Of a stretch of 64,000 nt of DNA, positions 1 to 9,195 are shown piece after piece (position 1 is the stretch's first letter; each line of letters begins with the position of its first letter). Source of the stretch: Peptostreptococcaceae bacterium (GTDB lineage: Bacteria > Bacillota > Clostridia > Peptostreptococcales > Peptostreptococcaceae); contig JAOARY010000053.1 in the NCBI GenBank assembly GCA_025210335.1, positions 45,663 to 109,662 of the forward strand, written 5' to 3'. The notes beneath the pieces are model-generated. The model was not told the DNA's origin. It saw only the letters and a program-made list of their open reading frames with translations, and did not search any database. The translations under genes were made by a program, and so were the position numbers.

Positions 1-989
1 TATTCTAAAATTTTATAATCAGCTTCATCTTTTGACCTGCCCATATATAAATCTTGCAAATCATATATGCCCTTTATATATTTATCTAAAAAATCATCAA
101 CCTTTTGTAAAGTTATAGCACCTTCCGTAACAAGATTAATTCCTTTTAATTCATATGTAGGTGGTAATTTTGAATTCAAATTCAAAATTTTTATATCTTC
201 ATTTAAAACTCTAGCCACTATTTTACTACTTGTCCCCCCACAAATAATTTTATATCCACTTTTATTTAAAAATTCATTTACAAATTCCTCATCTTTAGTC
301 TTTTCTAATGGAGGTCCTGTTAAAATATTTAACACCTGTTCTTTTTTCTTTTTTAGCATTATAAAACTTGCATCATCAAAAGGCTTAGATTGATATATAT
401 GATTAGAAGTTGATATTACTTTTTTACAAATACTATTACAAGATAACTTTATATGCTTTTCTATAAAACTATGTATCTTCTCTAATGACCACGAAAAATT
501 CATTAAGTTTTTAGCTCCAGCATGAATAACCCCATCAGAAAATGCACATATATAATCATTTTCTTCCAAAAACCCTCTATAATAATCTATTTTATAATCT
601 TCAATATAAATTTCTTCTTTTTTATAATCAAATTTTGTTTTTATAATTATATTAGGATTATCAAAATTAATTATCTCAAAATAATAATCATCTATTATCT
701 TTATAAATGTAAATGTAGAATAGGATATTCCTCTTATTTTACAACTTGGTAATGCGTTTATTATAGTTTTTACAACCTCCTCTATACTTTGGTCATATAA
801 AAACATTTTTGAACCTATTTTTGAAGTCAAAGTTGAAGCAATAGAACCTTTAACGCCTGAACCAAGTCCATCACATAAAGATATTACTTTTTTATTATCT
901 TTTTGTAAAAAATCTATAGAATCACCACAAAGTTCTTCTCCATATTTTATTATTTGGCATTTTCCATAATCAATAAAGTTTTTAGTCAT
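1..989 (-). CDS. SpoIIE-type PP2C serine phosphatase (3' end cut by window edge)
   Basis: Open from an ATG at 987-989 to the window edge, about 329 codons, C-terminus missing. The N-terminal half shows a PP2C/SpoIIE phosphatase fold: an acidic metal motif in 'SLCDGLGSGVKG', a second Asp in 'CAFSDGVIHAG' and a late 'FDDASFIML', which in the family bind two Mn/Mg ions. It starts one base after the stop of the hydrogenase-like gene upstream (stop 991-993), so the two are almost certainly co-transcribed. That pairing of an iron-only-hydrogenase-like PAS protein with a SpoIIE phosphatase is a recurring Clostridia arrangement and suggests the phosphatase is the output of a redox or hydrogen sensor. 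The substrate is unknown. Confidence 0.8.
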   Translation of the reverse strand, partial: MTKNFIDYGKCQIIKYGEELCGDSIDFLQKDNKKVISLCDGLGSGVKGSIASTLTSKIGSKMFLYDQSIEEVVKTIINALPSCKIRGISYSTFTFIKIIDDYYFEIINFDNPNIIIKTKFDYKKEEIYIEDYKIDYYRGFLEENDYICAFSDGVIHAGAKNLMNFSWSLEKIHSFIEKHIKLSCNSICKKVISTSNHIYQSKPFDDASFIMLKKKKEQVLNILTGPPLEKTKDEEFVNEFLNKSGYKIICGGTSSKIVARVLNEDIKILNLNSKLPPTYELKGINLVTEGAITLQKVDDFLDKYIKGIYDLQDLYMGRSKDEADYKILE

Positions 990-990
990 C

Positions 991-2625
991 TTAATTTCCT
1001 CTACCTATATCTTTTAATCTACTCAATATAATTTTAGTCTCTGCTGTACTTTCAGCCAATAAAGATGTTATTTCTTTTGTTATTTCCATTTGTTTATTTA
1101 TAAGTGTCTGAGAAGTTTGAAGCGTATCTTCTTTCATCTTAAGAAGTATATCTCTTTCATTTTCTAATTCACTAATATCTTTATATATAGCTATTATAGC
1201 ACCTTCCTTTTTAAGATAAAAAACATCGCCAACAAGGTATCTATTTAATTTTTTAGATTTTAATTTACTAGATATTATTTGATTTTTTTCATATAAAACA
1301 TCTATAAAATCATCCATTTCAATATAATGTCCTATATATTCTCCTATTAAATCTTTCTTATCTTTGTCTATTATATTTATAGCTGCCTGATTTAAATTAA
1401 TTATCTTAAAATCAAAACTTACTATAAATATATAATTTGAAGTCAAATCAAAAATTTTATTATTTAAATTTTTCTTATTATTATATAGATTTAAAAGGCA
1501 AGAATCCAAATCAATATAATTATTAATGTGAGCATCAAAAAAGGATTCACAAGTTTCATATCCACAGGCCCTACAATCAATATGATTTTTTATAAAATTA
1601 TTATCAATTTTATTTAATAATGATTTTTTATATTCTAAATCAATTTCACTTTCAGTGTATTTTATTTTACTAAAATCAAATTCATAATCATTTAAATTAT
1701 AGTTTTCTACTTTATAATCTGTTTTATTTAATTTTTCTTTAATATTTAAAAAATTTATCTTTCTATTTAAATAACTCTCTTTAAAAAATCCCGTTCCATT
1801 TAAACATCCATTTTCACACCAATAAGCCTTTATATCTTTATTAAATAAATCAAAATTTTCTTTTATTATACACTCTTTATATATTACAATATCCTTATCA
1901 TCATAAAAATCATAACTTAATTTAAATCCATCAACTAAACTATCATCCATATTAATATTCAAATTTAAATCATTAAAAATTTCTTCTAATTCATAAAAAC
2001 TAATAACTTTGTCTATATAATCTGTATAATTATATTTTTTTACAAACCATTTGCTCGCATCACAGTGATTTATATAAACTATTTTGCTATCTTTATTATT
2101 TTTTTTAATTTCTTTTGCATCTATTATAAATGGAGGATCCATATTTAATAAATTTTTCTTTTGATTTTCTTTATATTTTATTATATATTCATTAGAAATA
2201 GGACAAAAAGAACTTATTTTAGAATTTTTATACTTTAACTTATTCAGAATGAAAAAACCTTTATTTTCAATATAAATTTTATCAAAACCTATAAATTTAA
2301 GTTTTTTTAACACTTTGGATATTATTAAATCAAAATTCTTTTCATTTATATTTTTATCCAAAAAAATAAGAGGGTTCAAAAGAGCTATTACATTTTCCTC
2401 ACCTAGTTTTGATAATTTTAAATACTCTTTTATCTCACCCACATCTGATTTTAAAACCTTAGCATCAAATTCACATGCTTTTACACATTCTAAACAGCCA
2501 ATGCATTTTTCGTCGATTATATATGTCTTTTTATCGATTACTTTTATCGCATCCACTGGACATGCTCTTAAACATTTTTTACAATTTATACAATTTTCAT
2601 TTGAGTAATTTATAATACTATCCAT
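991..2625 (-). CDS. Hydrogenase-like iron-sulfur sensor protein with PAS domain
   Basis: A 544-residue multidomain protein. Residues 8-55 form a two-cluster ferredoxin (Cys12/15/18/22 and Cys41/44/47/51). Residues about 75-300 resemble the FeFe-hydrogenase large-subunit C-terminal domain: Cys141 in 'SSFCPIS', Cys188 in 'YINHCDASK' and Cys270/Cys274 in 'WCENGCLNGTG' align with the three H-cluster loops, but the surrounding residues differ from catalytic enzymes. Residues 350-376 hold another Cys-rich Fe-S module ('CRACGYETC'), then a PAS domain (about 385-500) and a C-terminal helix. This is the sensory, group C-like architecture. Start supported by GGAG seven bases before the ATG. Enzyme activity is doubtful; a signalling role upstream of the adjacent SpoIIE phosphatase is inferred. 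Confidence 0.75.
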   Translation of the reverse strand: MDSIINYSNENCINCKKCLRACPVDAIKVIDKKTYIIDEKCIGCLECVKACEFDAKVLKSDVGEIKEYLKLSKLGEENVIALLNPLIFLDKNINEKNFDLIISKVLKKLKFIGFDKIYIENKGFFILNKLKYKNSKISSFCPISNEYIIKYKENQKKNLLNMDPPFIIDAKEIKKNNKDSKIVYINHCDASKWFVKKYNYTDYIDKVISFYELEEIFNDLNLNINMDDSLVDGFKLSYDFYDDKDIVIYKECIIKENFDLFNKDIKAYWCENGCLNGTGFFKESYLNRKINFLNIKEKLNKTDYKVENYNLNDYEFDFSKIKYTESEIDLEYKKSLLNKIDNNFIKNHIDCRACGYETCESFFDAHINNYIDLDSCLLNLYNNKKNLNNKIFDLTSNYIFIVSFDFKIINLNQAAINIIDKDKKDLIGEYIGHYIEMDDFIDVLYEKNQIISSKLKSKKLNRYLVGDVFYLKKEGAIIAIYKDISELENERDILLKMKEDTLQTSQTLINKQMEITKEITSLLAESTAETKIILSRLKDIGRGN

Positions 2626-2690
2626 ATTCCAACTCCAAATTATTGTTTGATTTTATTATAATACAATTTAATTTTTAGAAAAAGTCATTT

Positions 2691-3491
2691 TTACAAGCTT
2701 TCATCTTTTTTTAAGTATACTCTTATATTTTCTTCAAATATATCCTTTAATAAACTCAAAAATATACTGATTCTTTCTTCATTTATATTATGGACTATAG
2801 TAACCTTAGTTGGATATACATTTAATAATATATTTATTATTTCATCTTCAAATGTCATCTCTTCCTTTATATATATATGCTCTAATGATAAATATTCTTT
2901 TTTTCTATTTTTATTTTCATCATCAAATATTTGTTTAATATCATTATCTTTTATAAATATTTTAAGATGATTTTTTTTTGGATCTTTTTCTAATAAAAAG
3001 CTTCTCATTATTTCAATAAATTCATCATATGCTTTTATCAGTTTATAATCATTTAATGCTTTTAAAGCTATTTTTTCAATAAGTTCATATACATCTTTCA
3101 TTCTAAAATATAAAAAACCTTTAATAGATATTTCTTTATTATAATTAAAAAAATCAAATATTACTTCATTCAATATTTCTTTTATCAAATGTTCATTTTC
3201 GTAAAATGCTTGACTTAAAAAAACTTGCAATTCCTTTTTATTTGATATATTTTCTCTCTTATCAATCAATTTTATATAATCTAAAGAAAAATTTTGTTCT
3301 AAATATTCTATTATCTCTTCTAATATTATTTTTCTAATCTCATCTGATATTGTTTTTGAATTATAGTAATCTTCTTTTAAAAATATATATTTTCCTTTTT
3401 CAAATTTTATATCATCTATTCCCTTTATTCTATTTCTTATATTCAAGCTCGTATTAACATAAAAAGTTTTATGAAGTTTATACTCATACAT
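2691..3491 (-). CDS. YtxC-like (putative sporulation) protein
   Basis: The start is taken at 3491 (MYEYKLHK) because AAAGGTG lies just upstream; an in-frame ATG 27 bases earlier has no such site. The 266-residue product matches the YtxC family in its middle part: 'IKGFLYFRMKDVYELIEKI' followed by 'YDEFIEIMRSFLLEKDPK', and a C-terminal alpha/beta region. YtxC is annotated as sporulation-related in Bacillus but is widely kept in Clostridia, and its biochemistry is unknown. No other sporulation gene except the distant SpoIIE-type phosphatase domain is visible here. No signal peptide or membrane helix. Confidence 0.6.
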   Translation of the reverse strand: MYEYKLHKTFYVNTSLNIRNRIKGIDDIKFEKGKYIFLKEDYYNSKTISDEIRKIILEEIIEYLEQNFSLDYIKLIDKRENISNKKELQVFLSQAFYENEHLIKEILNEVIFDFFNYNKEISIKGFLYFRMKDVYELIEKIALKALNDYKLIKAYDEFIEIMRSFLLEKDPKKNHLKIFIKDNDIKQIFDDENKNRKKEYLSLEHIYIKEEMTFEDEIINILLNVYPTKVTIVHNINEERISIFLSLLKDIFEENIRVYLKKDESL

Positions 3492-3609
3492 AATAATCAC
3501 ACCTTTTAAAAGATTCAAATTTTAAATATATATATCAATTATACAAATAAAAATATTATACAGTTTTATATATTATTTTTATACCCATAAAAATTTATAT
3601 AAATAAAAA

Positions 3610-3640
3610 TACCTTATAGAACTTTTAGATTCTATAAGGC
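3610..3640 (-). terminator. Terminator of the nucleoside ABC operon
   Basis: A ten-base-pair stem (CCTTATAGAA at 3612-3621 with TTCTATAAGG at 3630-3639) lies just after the stop of the last permease gene and, read leftward, is followed by a T-rich tract. Confidence 0.85.
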
Positions 3641-3652
3641 ATTGATTTATTT

Positions 3653-4615
3653 TTATCTTTCTCCCTTTTCATAAGGTTTTCCATTTGCAGCTGGTCCATT
3701 TGCATTACCTACAAATAAAATCAGTACTACAAGTGTTATTATATATGGTGCCATCGAAAGTATATTTTCCGAAACATTAAGTCCAATTTCTGGATTTCCA
3801 AGGAATATTGAAAGTCCTGTTGAAGCACCAAATAATAATGATGCTAACATAGCCCCTTGAGGAGTCCATTTACCAAATATCATCGCAGCAAGAGCGATGA
3901 AACCTTGACCAGATATAAGTGTTGGTCTAAATGACGATACAACTGCTAAACTCATTGAAGCTCCACCAAAACCAGCTAAAACACCTGATAGTATAACACA
4001 TATATATTTTATATTATATACATTGATACCTAAAGTATCTGCTGCCCTAGGATGTTCTCCAACTGCTCTTATTCTAATACCCAATTTTGTTTTATATAAT
4101 ACATACCAACCAATTAAAACAAGTGCAAAAGCTATATAAACAGAAACATATGAATTAAATACTATTCCAAAAAATGAATCATTATATGCTTGTGCTGCTT
4201 CTTTACCAATTATCATATCAAATAATTTAGGTAATTTATTATCTAAATCTAATGGTGTAGTCATTGCTGAACCATTAAATAATCTTCTACACATAAACAA
4301 TGCAAAGCCAGGTGCTGCTAAGTTTATTGCTATTCCTGAAACAACATGATCTGCATTATATTTTATAGTAGCTATCCCATGTAAAAATGCAAATAGACCA
4401 CCAGCAAGTCCTGCTATTAAAAATGCTAACCAAGGGTTTCCCGTATAAACAGCTGCTGCCGCTCCTGCAAAAGCACCTATAGTCATCATACCTTCTAAAC
4501 CAATGTTTACAACACCAGAGTTTTCAGAAAAAACTCCACCTAAAGAAGCAAATATTAAAGGTGTTGAATACATAAGAGTTGTACTTAAAATTATCGCTAA
4601 ATCTTTTATATCCAT
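3653..4615 (-). CDS. ABC transporter permease, BMP-type nucleoside importer (NupQ-like)
   Basis: A 320-residue polytopic membrane protein of the BPD_transp_2 family used by simple-sugar and nucleoside importers. The N-terminus reads 'GGVFSENSGVVNIGLEGMM', the family signature, and a second conserved stretch 'LGIRIRAVGEHPRAADTLG' is the cytoplasmic loop that couples to the ATPase. It overlaps the upstream permease by one base (stop/start), the usual arrangement. Together with the partner permease, the double ATPase and the lipoprotein it should import nucleosides or related ribosides; substrate is inferred from family, not from sequence. Confidence 0.88.
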   Translation of the reverse strand: MDIKDLAIILSTTLMYSTPLIFASLGGVFSENSGVVNIGLEGMMTIGAFAGAAAAVYTGNPWLAFLIAGLAGGLFAFLHGIATIKYNADHVVSGIAINLAAPGFALFMCRRLFNGSAMTTPLDLDNKLPKLFDMIIGKEAAQAYNDSFFGIVFNSYVSVYIAFALVLIGWYVLYKTKLGIRIRAVGEHPRAADTLGINVYNIKYICVILSGVLAGFGGASMSLAVVSSFRPTLISGQGFIALAAMIFGKWTPQGAMLASLLFGASTGLSIFLGNPEIGLNVSENILSMAPYIITLVVLILFVGNANGPAANGKPYEKGER

Positions 4616-5691
4616 TAGTTTTCACCTCTTTTAACAGTCTTAAATTTAAACATAGTCATCTTTATAAGATTTATTGCTGCTATAAAGTATATTATTGAAC
4701 CCATAACTATATTTACAACTTCTGTTGGAGCACCTATAGAGTTCATCTTTCTACCACCATATTTTAAAGCTCCAAAGAATAATCCTGCAAATAAACAACC
4801 AAGAGGTGTATTATTACCAATTAAGGACACTGATATTCCATCAAAACCATAACCTTCAGATGCTGCTAAAACCGTTATCTTTTGTGCATAACCCATAACA
4901 TGTAATGTACCTGCAAGTCCTGCTAAAAGTCCTGCTATTGCCATAGATTTTATCATTGATGAATTTACATTTATTCCACCATATTCTGCTGCAAATTTAT
5001 TAAATCCAACAGCTCTAAGTTCAAATCCTAATGTCGTTTTGTTTAGTACATACGCAATTATTAATATTGCAATTATAGCAAATACAATCCCCCAGTTTAC
5101 TTTAACTGGTCCTATAAAACTTCTAAGCCAATCTATTTTTATCATTGCTGTTTCTTGTATCTTATAAGACGCTTCTGTATGAGGTTTTCTAAAACCTTCT
5201 AGCATAGTTACATAATTAGATAAATAAAGTGCAATCCAGTTAAGCATTATTGTTGTTATAACTTCATTTACACCATATTTAGCTTTTAAAAATCCTGCAC
5301 AACCACCCCAAATTGCACCAGCTAACATACCAGCCATTATAGTAAGTGGTATATGAACTATTGCTGGAGCTTTTACAAAATAACCAACTACAGCAGCTGC
5401 TAATGCACCTACCATAAATTGTCCTTCAGCACCTATATTAAATAGTCCCGTTCTAAATGCAAAAGCAACAGAAAGACCAGTTAAAATTATAGGTGTTGCT
5501 GTAACAACACTCCAAGCTACAGAAGATGGTTTACCAAATATACCTACAAAAACAACTGAATATGCTTCTATTGGGTTAATCCCTGCAAACATAAGTATTA
5601 TAGATCCTACTAAAAATCCTAGTAAAATCGCAATCATAGTAAATTTAAAAGTATCATTAAATAAGTTCTTTAATTTATTCATTTTCGCCAC
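4615..5691 (-). CDS. ABC transporter permease, BMP-type nucleoside importer (NupP-like)
   Basis: A 358-residue membrane protein with about eight to ten hydrophobic helices. 'FRTGLFNIGAEGQFMVGALAA' is cut here to its core 'FNIGAEGQFMVGA', diagnostic for the longer permease of BMP-type importers, and 'LGFELRAVGFNKFAAEYGG' is the coupling loop. It overlaps the ATPase gene upstream by 17 bases, so the two are translationally linked. It forms a heterodimer with the shorter permease encoded directly downstream. Confidence 0.88.
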   Translation of the reverse strand: MAKMNKLKNLFNDTFKFTMIAILLGFLVGSIILMFAGINPIEAYSVVFVGIFGKPSSVAWSVVTATPIILTGLSVAFAFRTGLFNIGAEGQFMVGALAAAVVGYFVKAPAIVHIPLTIMAGMLAGAIWGGCAGFLKAKYGVNEVITTIMLNWIALYLSNYVTMLEGFRKPHTEASYKIQETAMIKIDWLRSFIGPVKVNWGIVFAIIAILIIAYVLNKTTLGFELRAVGFNKFAAEYGGINVNSSMIKSMAIAGLLAGLAGTLHVMGYAQKITVLAASEGYGFDGISVSLIGNNTPLGCLFAGLFFGALKYGGRKMNSIGAPTEVVNIVMGSIIYFIAAINLIKMTMFKFKTVKRGEN

Positions 5692-7228
5692 CCCCTGCCA
5701 TCATAAGGCCTAAAGTGTTTTCATCAGCATCTTTAGCATCTACAATTCCAACTATTCTACCTTCATAAATAACTGCAATCCTATCTGAAACACTCATAAC
5801 TTCATCTAATTCAAATGATACTAAAAGTACCGCTTTTCCTTTATTTCTTTGTTCTACTAAAGATTTGTGAACATATTCTATTGCACCTACATCAAGACCT
5901 CTTGTTGGCTGAGTTGCAATTAAAACTTCAGGATCATTAGTAACTTCTCTAGCTATTATAACCTTTTGTTGATTTCCACCAGATAAAGCTCTAGCTTTTA
6001 GATTTATATTAGTTGGTCTAACATCAAATTTTTCAACTAACTTATCTGCAAAATTTTTGATATTTTCTTCTAATAGTCTAAAACCTTTTGAAAATTCTTT
6101 TTTTCTATAGTTTTCTAAAACCATATTCTCTGCTACAGTAAAATCTAGCACTAAACCATGCTTATGTCTATCTTCAGGAATATTACATAGTCCCGAATCA
6201 AATATATCTCTAGGAGTTTTATTTGTTATATCTTGTCCATTTATTAAAACTTTACCTGAAGTTGATTTTTTAAGCCCAGTTAATACTTCTACAAGTTCCG
6301 ATTGACCATTACCATCTATACCTGCAATACCAAGTATTTCACCCTTTTTAAGTTCCAAATCAAAATTATCTAGAGCCTTTAAATTTCTTGAATCTAAAGC
6401 AGTTAAACCTTTTATCTCTAAAACTGTATCTAAAGCTTTTACATCTTCTTTTTCAACCTTAAAATTAACTTCTCTACCAACCATCATAGATGCTAAATCG
6501 TTTTCAGTAACTTTAGAAACATCAACAGTATCTATATACTTACCTCGTCTTATTATTGAACAATAATCTGCTGCTTGCTTTATTTCCTTTAATTTATGCG
6601 TGATTATTATAATCGATTTACCTTCTTTTGTTAAATTTCTTATAATTTGCATCAATTCTTGAATTTCTTGTGGAGTTAATACTGCTGTTGGTTCATCCAA
6701 TATAAGTATTTCTGCACCTCTATACAAAGCTTTTAATATTTCAACTCTTTGTTGCATCCCAACACTAATATCTTGTATCTTTGCATTAGGGTCAACATAA
6801 AGACCATATCTTTGTGAAATCTTTTTAACATCTTCTATAGCTGTATTTAAATCTAAGTATCCACCAGATTTAGTTGGTTCCATACCTAATATTATATTTT
6901 CAGCAACAGTAAACGGCTCAACAAGCATAAAATGCTGATGTACCATTCCTATTCCATGTTCTATTGCAATATTTGGATCTGTTATTTCTATTTCTTTTCC
7001 ATTTATTCTTATGCTACCTGAAGTTGGTTGATATAATCCATATAAAATATTCATAAGTGTTGATTTACCCGCACCATTCTCACCCAATATAGCATGTACT
7101 TCACTTTCATGAACTGTCAAATTAATATTATCATTAGCTGTAAAATCACCAAATTTTTTAGTTATATTAATCATTTCAACAGCTTTAATATCAAAATTAA
7201 TATTGCTTTCCTTTTCTAAATTACTCAA
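5675..7228 (-). CDS. ABC transporter ATP-binding protein, two-domain (NupO-like)
   Basis: A 517-residue protein with two ABC domains, as in sugar/nucleoside importers. Domain one has Walker A 'GENGAGKST', signature 'DISVGMQQRVEIL' and Walker B 'EILILDEPTA'. Domain two has a degenerate Walker A 'GIDGNGQSE', signature 'LSGGNQQKVIIAREV' and 'LIATQPTRGLD' in place of the usual Walker B, a known feature of the family's second domain. The start is a TTG eight bases after GGAGG; no ATG is suitably placed. It is the first gene of an operon with its own promoter at 7425-7453. Confidence 0.9.
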   Translation of the reverse strand: MSNLEKESNINFDIKAVEMINITKKFGDFTANDNINLTVHESEVHAILGENGAGKSTLMNILYGLYQPTSGSIRINGKEIEITDPNIAIEHGIGMVHQHFMLVEPFTVAENIILGMEPTKSGGYLDLNTAIEDVKKISQRYGLYVDPNAKIQDISVGMQQRVEILKALYRGAEILILDEPTAVLTPQEIQELMQIIRNLTKEGKSIIIITHKLKEIKQAADYCSIIRRGKYIDTVDVSKVTENDLASMMVGREVNFKVEKEDVKALDTVLEIKGLTALDSRNLKALDNFDLELKKGEILGIAGIDGNGQSELVEVLTGLKKSTSGKVLINGQDITNKTPRDIFDSGLCNIPEDRHKHGLVLDFTVAENMVLENYRKKEFSKGFRLLEENIKNFADKLVEKFDVRPTNINLKARALSGGNQQKVIIAREVTNDPEVLIATQPTRGLDVGAIEYVHKSLVEQRNKGKAVLLVSFELDEVMSVSDRIAVIYEGRIVGIVDAKDADENTLGLMMAGGGENE

Positions 7229-7424
7229 CTACTATCCCTCCTTGATTATATTATTGGGAATTAAAAGGCTATAAGCCTTGTAAAAATTATAATATTCAAT
7301 ATCTTATTTTGTTTTTTATTTTTTTATTTTATAAGGGGTTATTGAAAACATTTTCTAATATATAATTAAACATATGTTTATTTTTTTATAAGCTATTGAT
7401 TATTCTTTTATTAAGATAGTTTTT

Positions 7425-7453
7425 ATTATACTAAAAAAACATTGTATTTACAA
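7425..7453 (-). promoter_or_regulatory. Promoter of the nucleoside permease/ATPase operon
   Basis: Read leftward: TTGTAA, 17 bases, TATAAT. Perfect -10 and good spacing; drives the ATPase-permease-permease genes independently of the lipoprotein gene. Confidence 0.7.
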
Positions 7454-7851
7454 CTATTTTAAATAATTGATAAAGAATAACCTTATAGCTATTTTTTTTT
7501 AATATTTGAAACGATAAAAAATTTATTATACAAATAAATAAGCTTAAACATCTTAATATTGTACCCTATTTGAGGTAAAAATAACATGTTTTTTGTTTCT
7601 TTAAACAATATATATGTTATACTTTTTATTTTTTTGAATGCGTTTGCTTTTTAAATTTTCTTTTTTTTTTCTTTTTTCAGATAATTTTAATATTTTAATA
7701 TAAGTTATTTAAAATTTAATTTAAACAACCTCAAAAAGCAATAAACAGTCTTAAAGCGAATAAACTTTTACTTAGTCTTTTAAATTTAAATAAAACTCTC
7801 GCCTTTTTAATTATTTCCTATCTTAGATTATAATAATCAATTAAAACATAA

Positions 7852-7879
7852 AAAAAAAGACCTCAAAAGGTCTTTTTTT
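7852..7879 (-). terminator. Terminator after the BMP lipoprotein gene
   Basis: AAAAGACC and GGTCTTTT pair around a TCAAAA loop, with runs of A and T on both sides, directly after the lipoprotein stop codon. It separates the lipoprotein transcript from the ATPase and permease genes downstream. Confidence 0.85.
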
Positions 7880-7887
7880 ATATTTTA

Positions 7888-8931
7888 TTACTTAGCACTA
7901 TCATATTCTTCTTTTGTTCCTGGTACTACTATTTCACCAGCAACAATCTTAGCTTTTACATCGTCAACTAATTTGATTATATCTTCTGGTACATTCTTAG
8001 ATGTAGTAGGTGCTATATCAACTCCACCTTCTTTTAAACCATAAGTTACAGTAGAACCACCATCAAATTCTCCTTCTATAAGCTTCTTACCAATATCATA
8101 AATTGCATTGTCAACTCTCTTAACAGCTGATGTTATAACATTTTCTGGAGCTTGAGAATTTTGATCTCTATCAACACCTATTGCAAACTTGTTTAGTTCT
8201 TTTGCAGCTTCTATCATTCCATTTCCAGTATCTCCCGCAGCATGGAATATTATATCACAACCTGAACTGTACATTTGATTAGCTATTGCTTTACCAACTG
8301 CTGGCTTATCAAAAGCATTTGCGTATTGATCTATTATTTCTATATCTTTATTTACTGATTCAACACCAGCTTTAAATCCATATTTGAATCTGTTTATAAC
8401 TGGAACATCCATTCCACCTATAAATCCAACTTTATTAGTTTTAGTCATTTTAGCAGCTATAACTCCAACTAAGTACGATGCTTCATGTTCTTTAAATGTT
8501 ACACCTATAACATTTTCTGGTGTATTTTCTCCATAAGAAAAATCTATTATAGCAAATTTATTTTCTGGATAGTTTTCTGCTGCTTCAGCAACAGCATCTG
8601 CCATCTTAAATCCAATTCCCCATACTAAATCATTTTCAGCATCTATTAGCGTTTGTAGGTTTGGTGCATAGTCAGCATCTTGAGTTGATTCTTGATACGA
8701 TTTTTTAATTTGGAAGTCTTTTTCTAGCTTTTGAAATCCTTCCCAAGCTGATTGGTTAAATGATTGATCTGATATTCCACCAACATCAGTAACCATCGCT
8801 ATTTTTTTACTAGCATCCTTTGCATCATTGTTTTCAGCATTGTTTGCATCTTGTTGAGAACCTCCACATCCCACTAATCCTGTTAGTGATAATGCTCCAG
8901 CCATAACTAAAGCAAGTAATTTCTTTTTCAT
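7888..8931 (-). CDS. BMP-family substrate-binding lipoprotein (nucleoside)
   Basis: A 347-residue lipoprotein. The signal peptide ends in the lipobox 'GLVGC' with Cys22 as the lipidated residue, followed by an Asn/Asp-rich linker. The mature part follows the BMP/PnrA pattern: 'TDVGGISDQSFNQSAWEGF', 'VGVIAAKMTKTNKVGFIGG' and 'VDRDQNSQAPENVITSAVK'. It binds nucleosides outside the membrane and delivers them to the permease pair encoded downstream. It is transcribed alone, between its own promoter and terminator, which would allow a binding protein excess over the membrane parts. GGGAGG precedes the ATG. Confidence 0.9.
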   Translation of the reverse strand: MKKKLLALVMAGALSLTGLVGCGGSQQDANNAENNDAKDASKKIAMVTDVGGISDQSFNQSAWEGFQKLEKDFQIKKSYQESTQDADYAPNLQTLIDAENDLVWGIGFKMADAVAEAAENYPENKFAIIDFSYGENTPENVIGVTFKEHEASYLVGVIAAKMTKTNKVGFIGGMDVPVINRFKYGFKAGVESVNKDIEIIDQYANAFDKPAVGKAIANQMYSSGCDIIFHAAGDTGNGMIEAAKELNKFAIGVDRDQNSQAPENVITSAVKRVDNAIYDIGKKLIEGEFDGGSTVTYGLKEGGVDIAPTTSKNVPEDIIKLVDDVKAKIVAGEIVVPGTKEEYDSAK

Positions 8932-9023
8932 TTTGACTATTCCTCCCTTTATATTTATACAATCGAATCAGAAAAGAAAAACCTTTTCTTAAGTCGACTC
9001 TTTATAAGACGAATATCGCCCTC
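8932..9023 (-). promoter_or_regulatory. Structured 5' leader of the BMP lipoprotein gene
   Basis: About 90 bases between the predicted transcription start and the ATG. It contains two short inverted repeats: AGAAAAG/CTTTTCT (about 8970-8990) and a palindrome AGTCGACT (8993-9000). It does not fit the purine, preQ1 or 2'-deoxyguanosine riboswitch patterns I know. Confidence 0.3.
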
Positions 9024-9029
9024 ATTTAA

Positions 9030-9058
9030 ATTATCACTATTTTACTACTAAATTTCAA
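9030..9058 (-). promoter_or_regulatory. Promoter of the BMP lipoprotein gene
   Basis: Read leftward: TTGAAA (9053-9058), 17 bases, GATAAT (9030-9035). Good match to the housekeeping consensus. Confidence 0.7.
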
Positions 9059-9195
9059 GTCTTTTTTTATCTTTTTATAGAAATTCGCAATTTTTTTATT
9101 TAGAAAAAGTCTTGAACTTCTTAATTTTCTGACGATTGAAAGATATTATATTTTTTTGTATAAATTTCTCAATTGATTAATAATAAGGATATTTT

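Larger units (their letters stand above)
7229..7887. other. 659-bp AT-rich spacer inside the nucleoside transporter locus
   Basis: No gene is visible. The right end holds the terminator of the lipoprotein gene. A sigma-A-type promoter (7425-7453, leftward) leaves a leader of about 190 bases before the ATPase gene; in it I see only a small hairpin (AAGGC/GCCTT, about 7266-7280) and no recognisable riboswitch. The rest is homopolymer-rich filler. Confidence 0.6.

Noticed and set aside
8932..9100. Purine riboswitch upstream of the BMP lipoprotein gene
   Set aside because: The conserved loop and junction sequences are missing.
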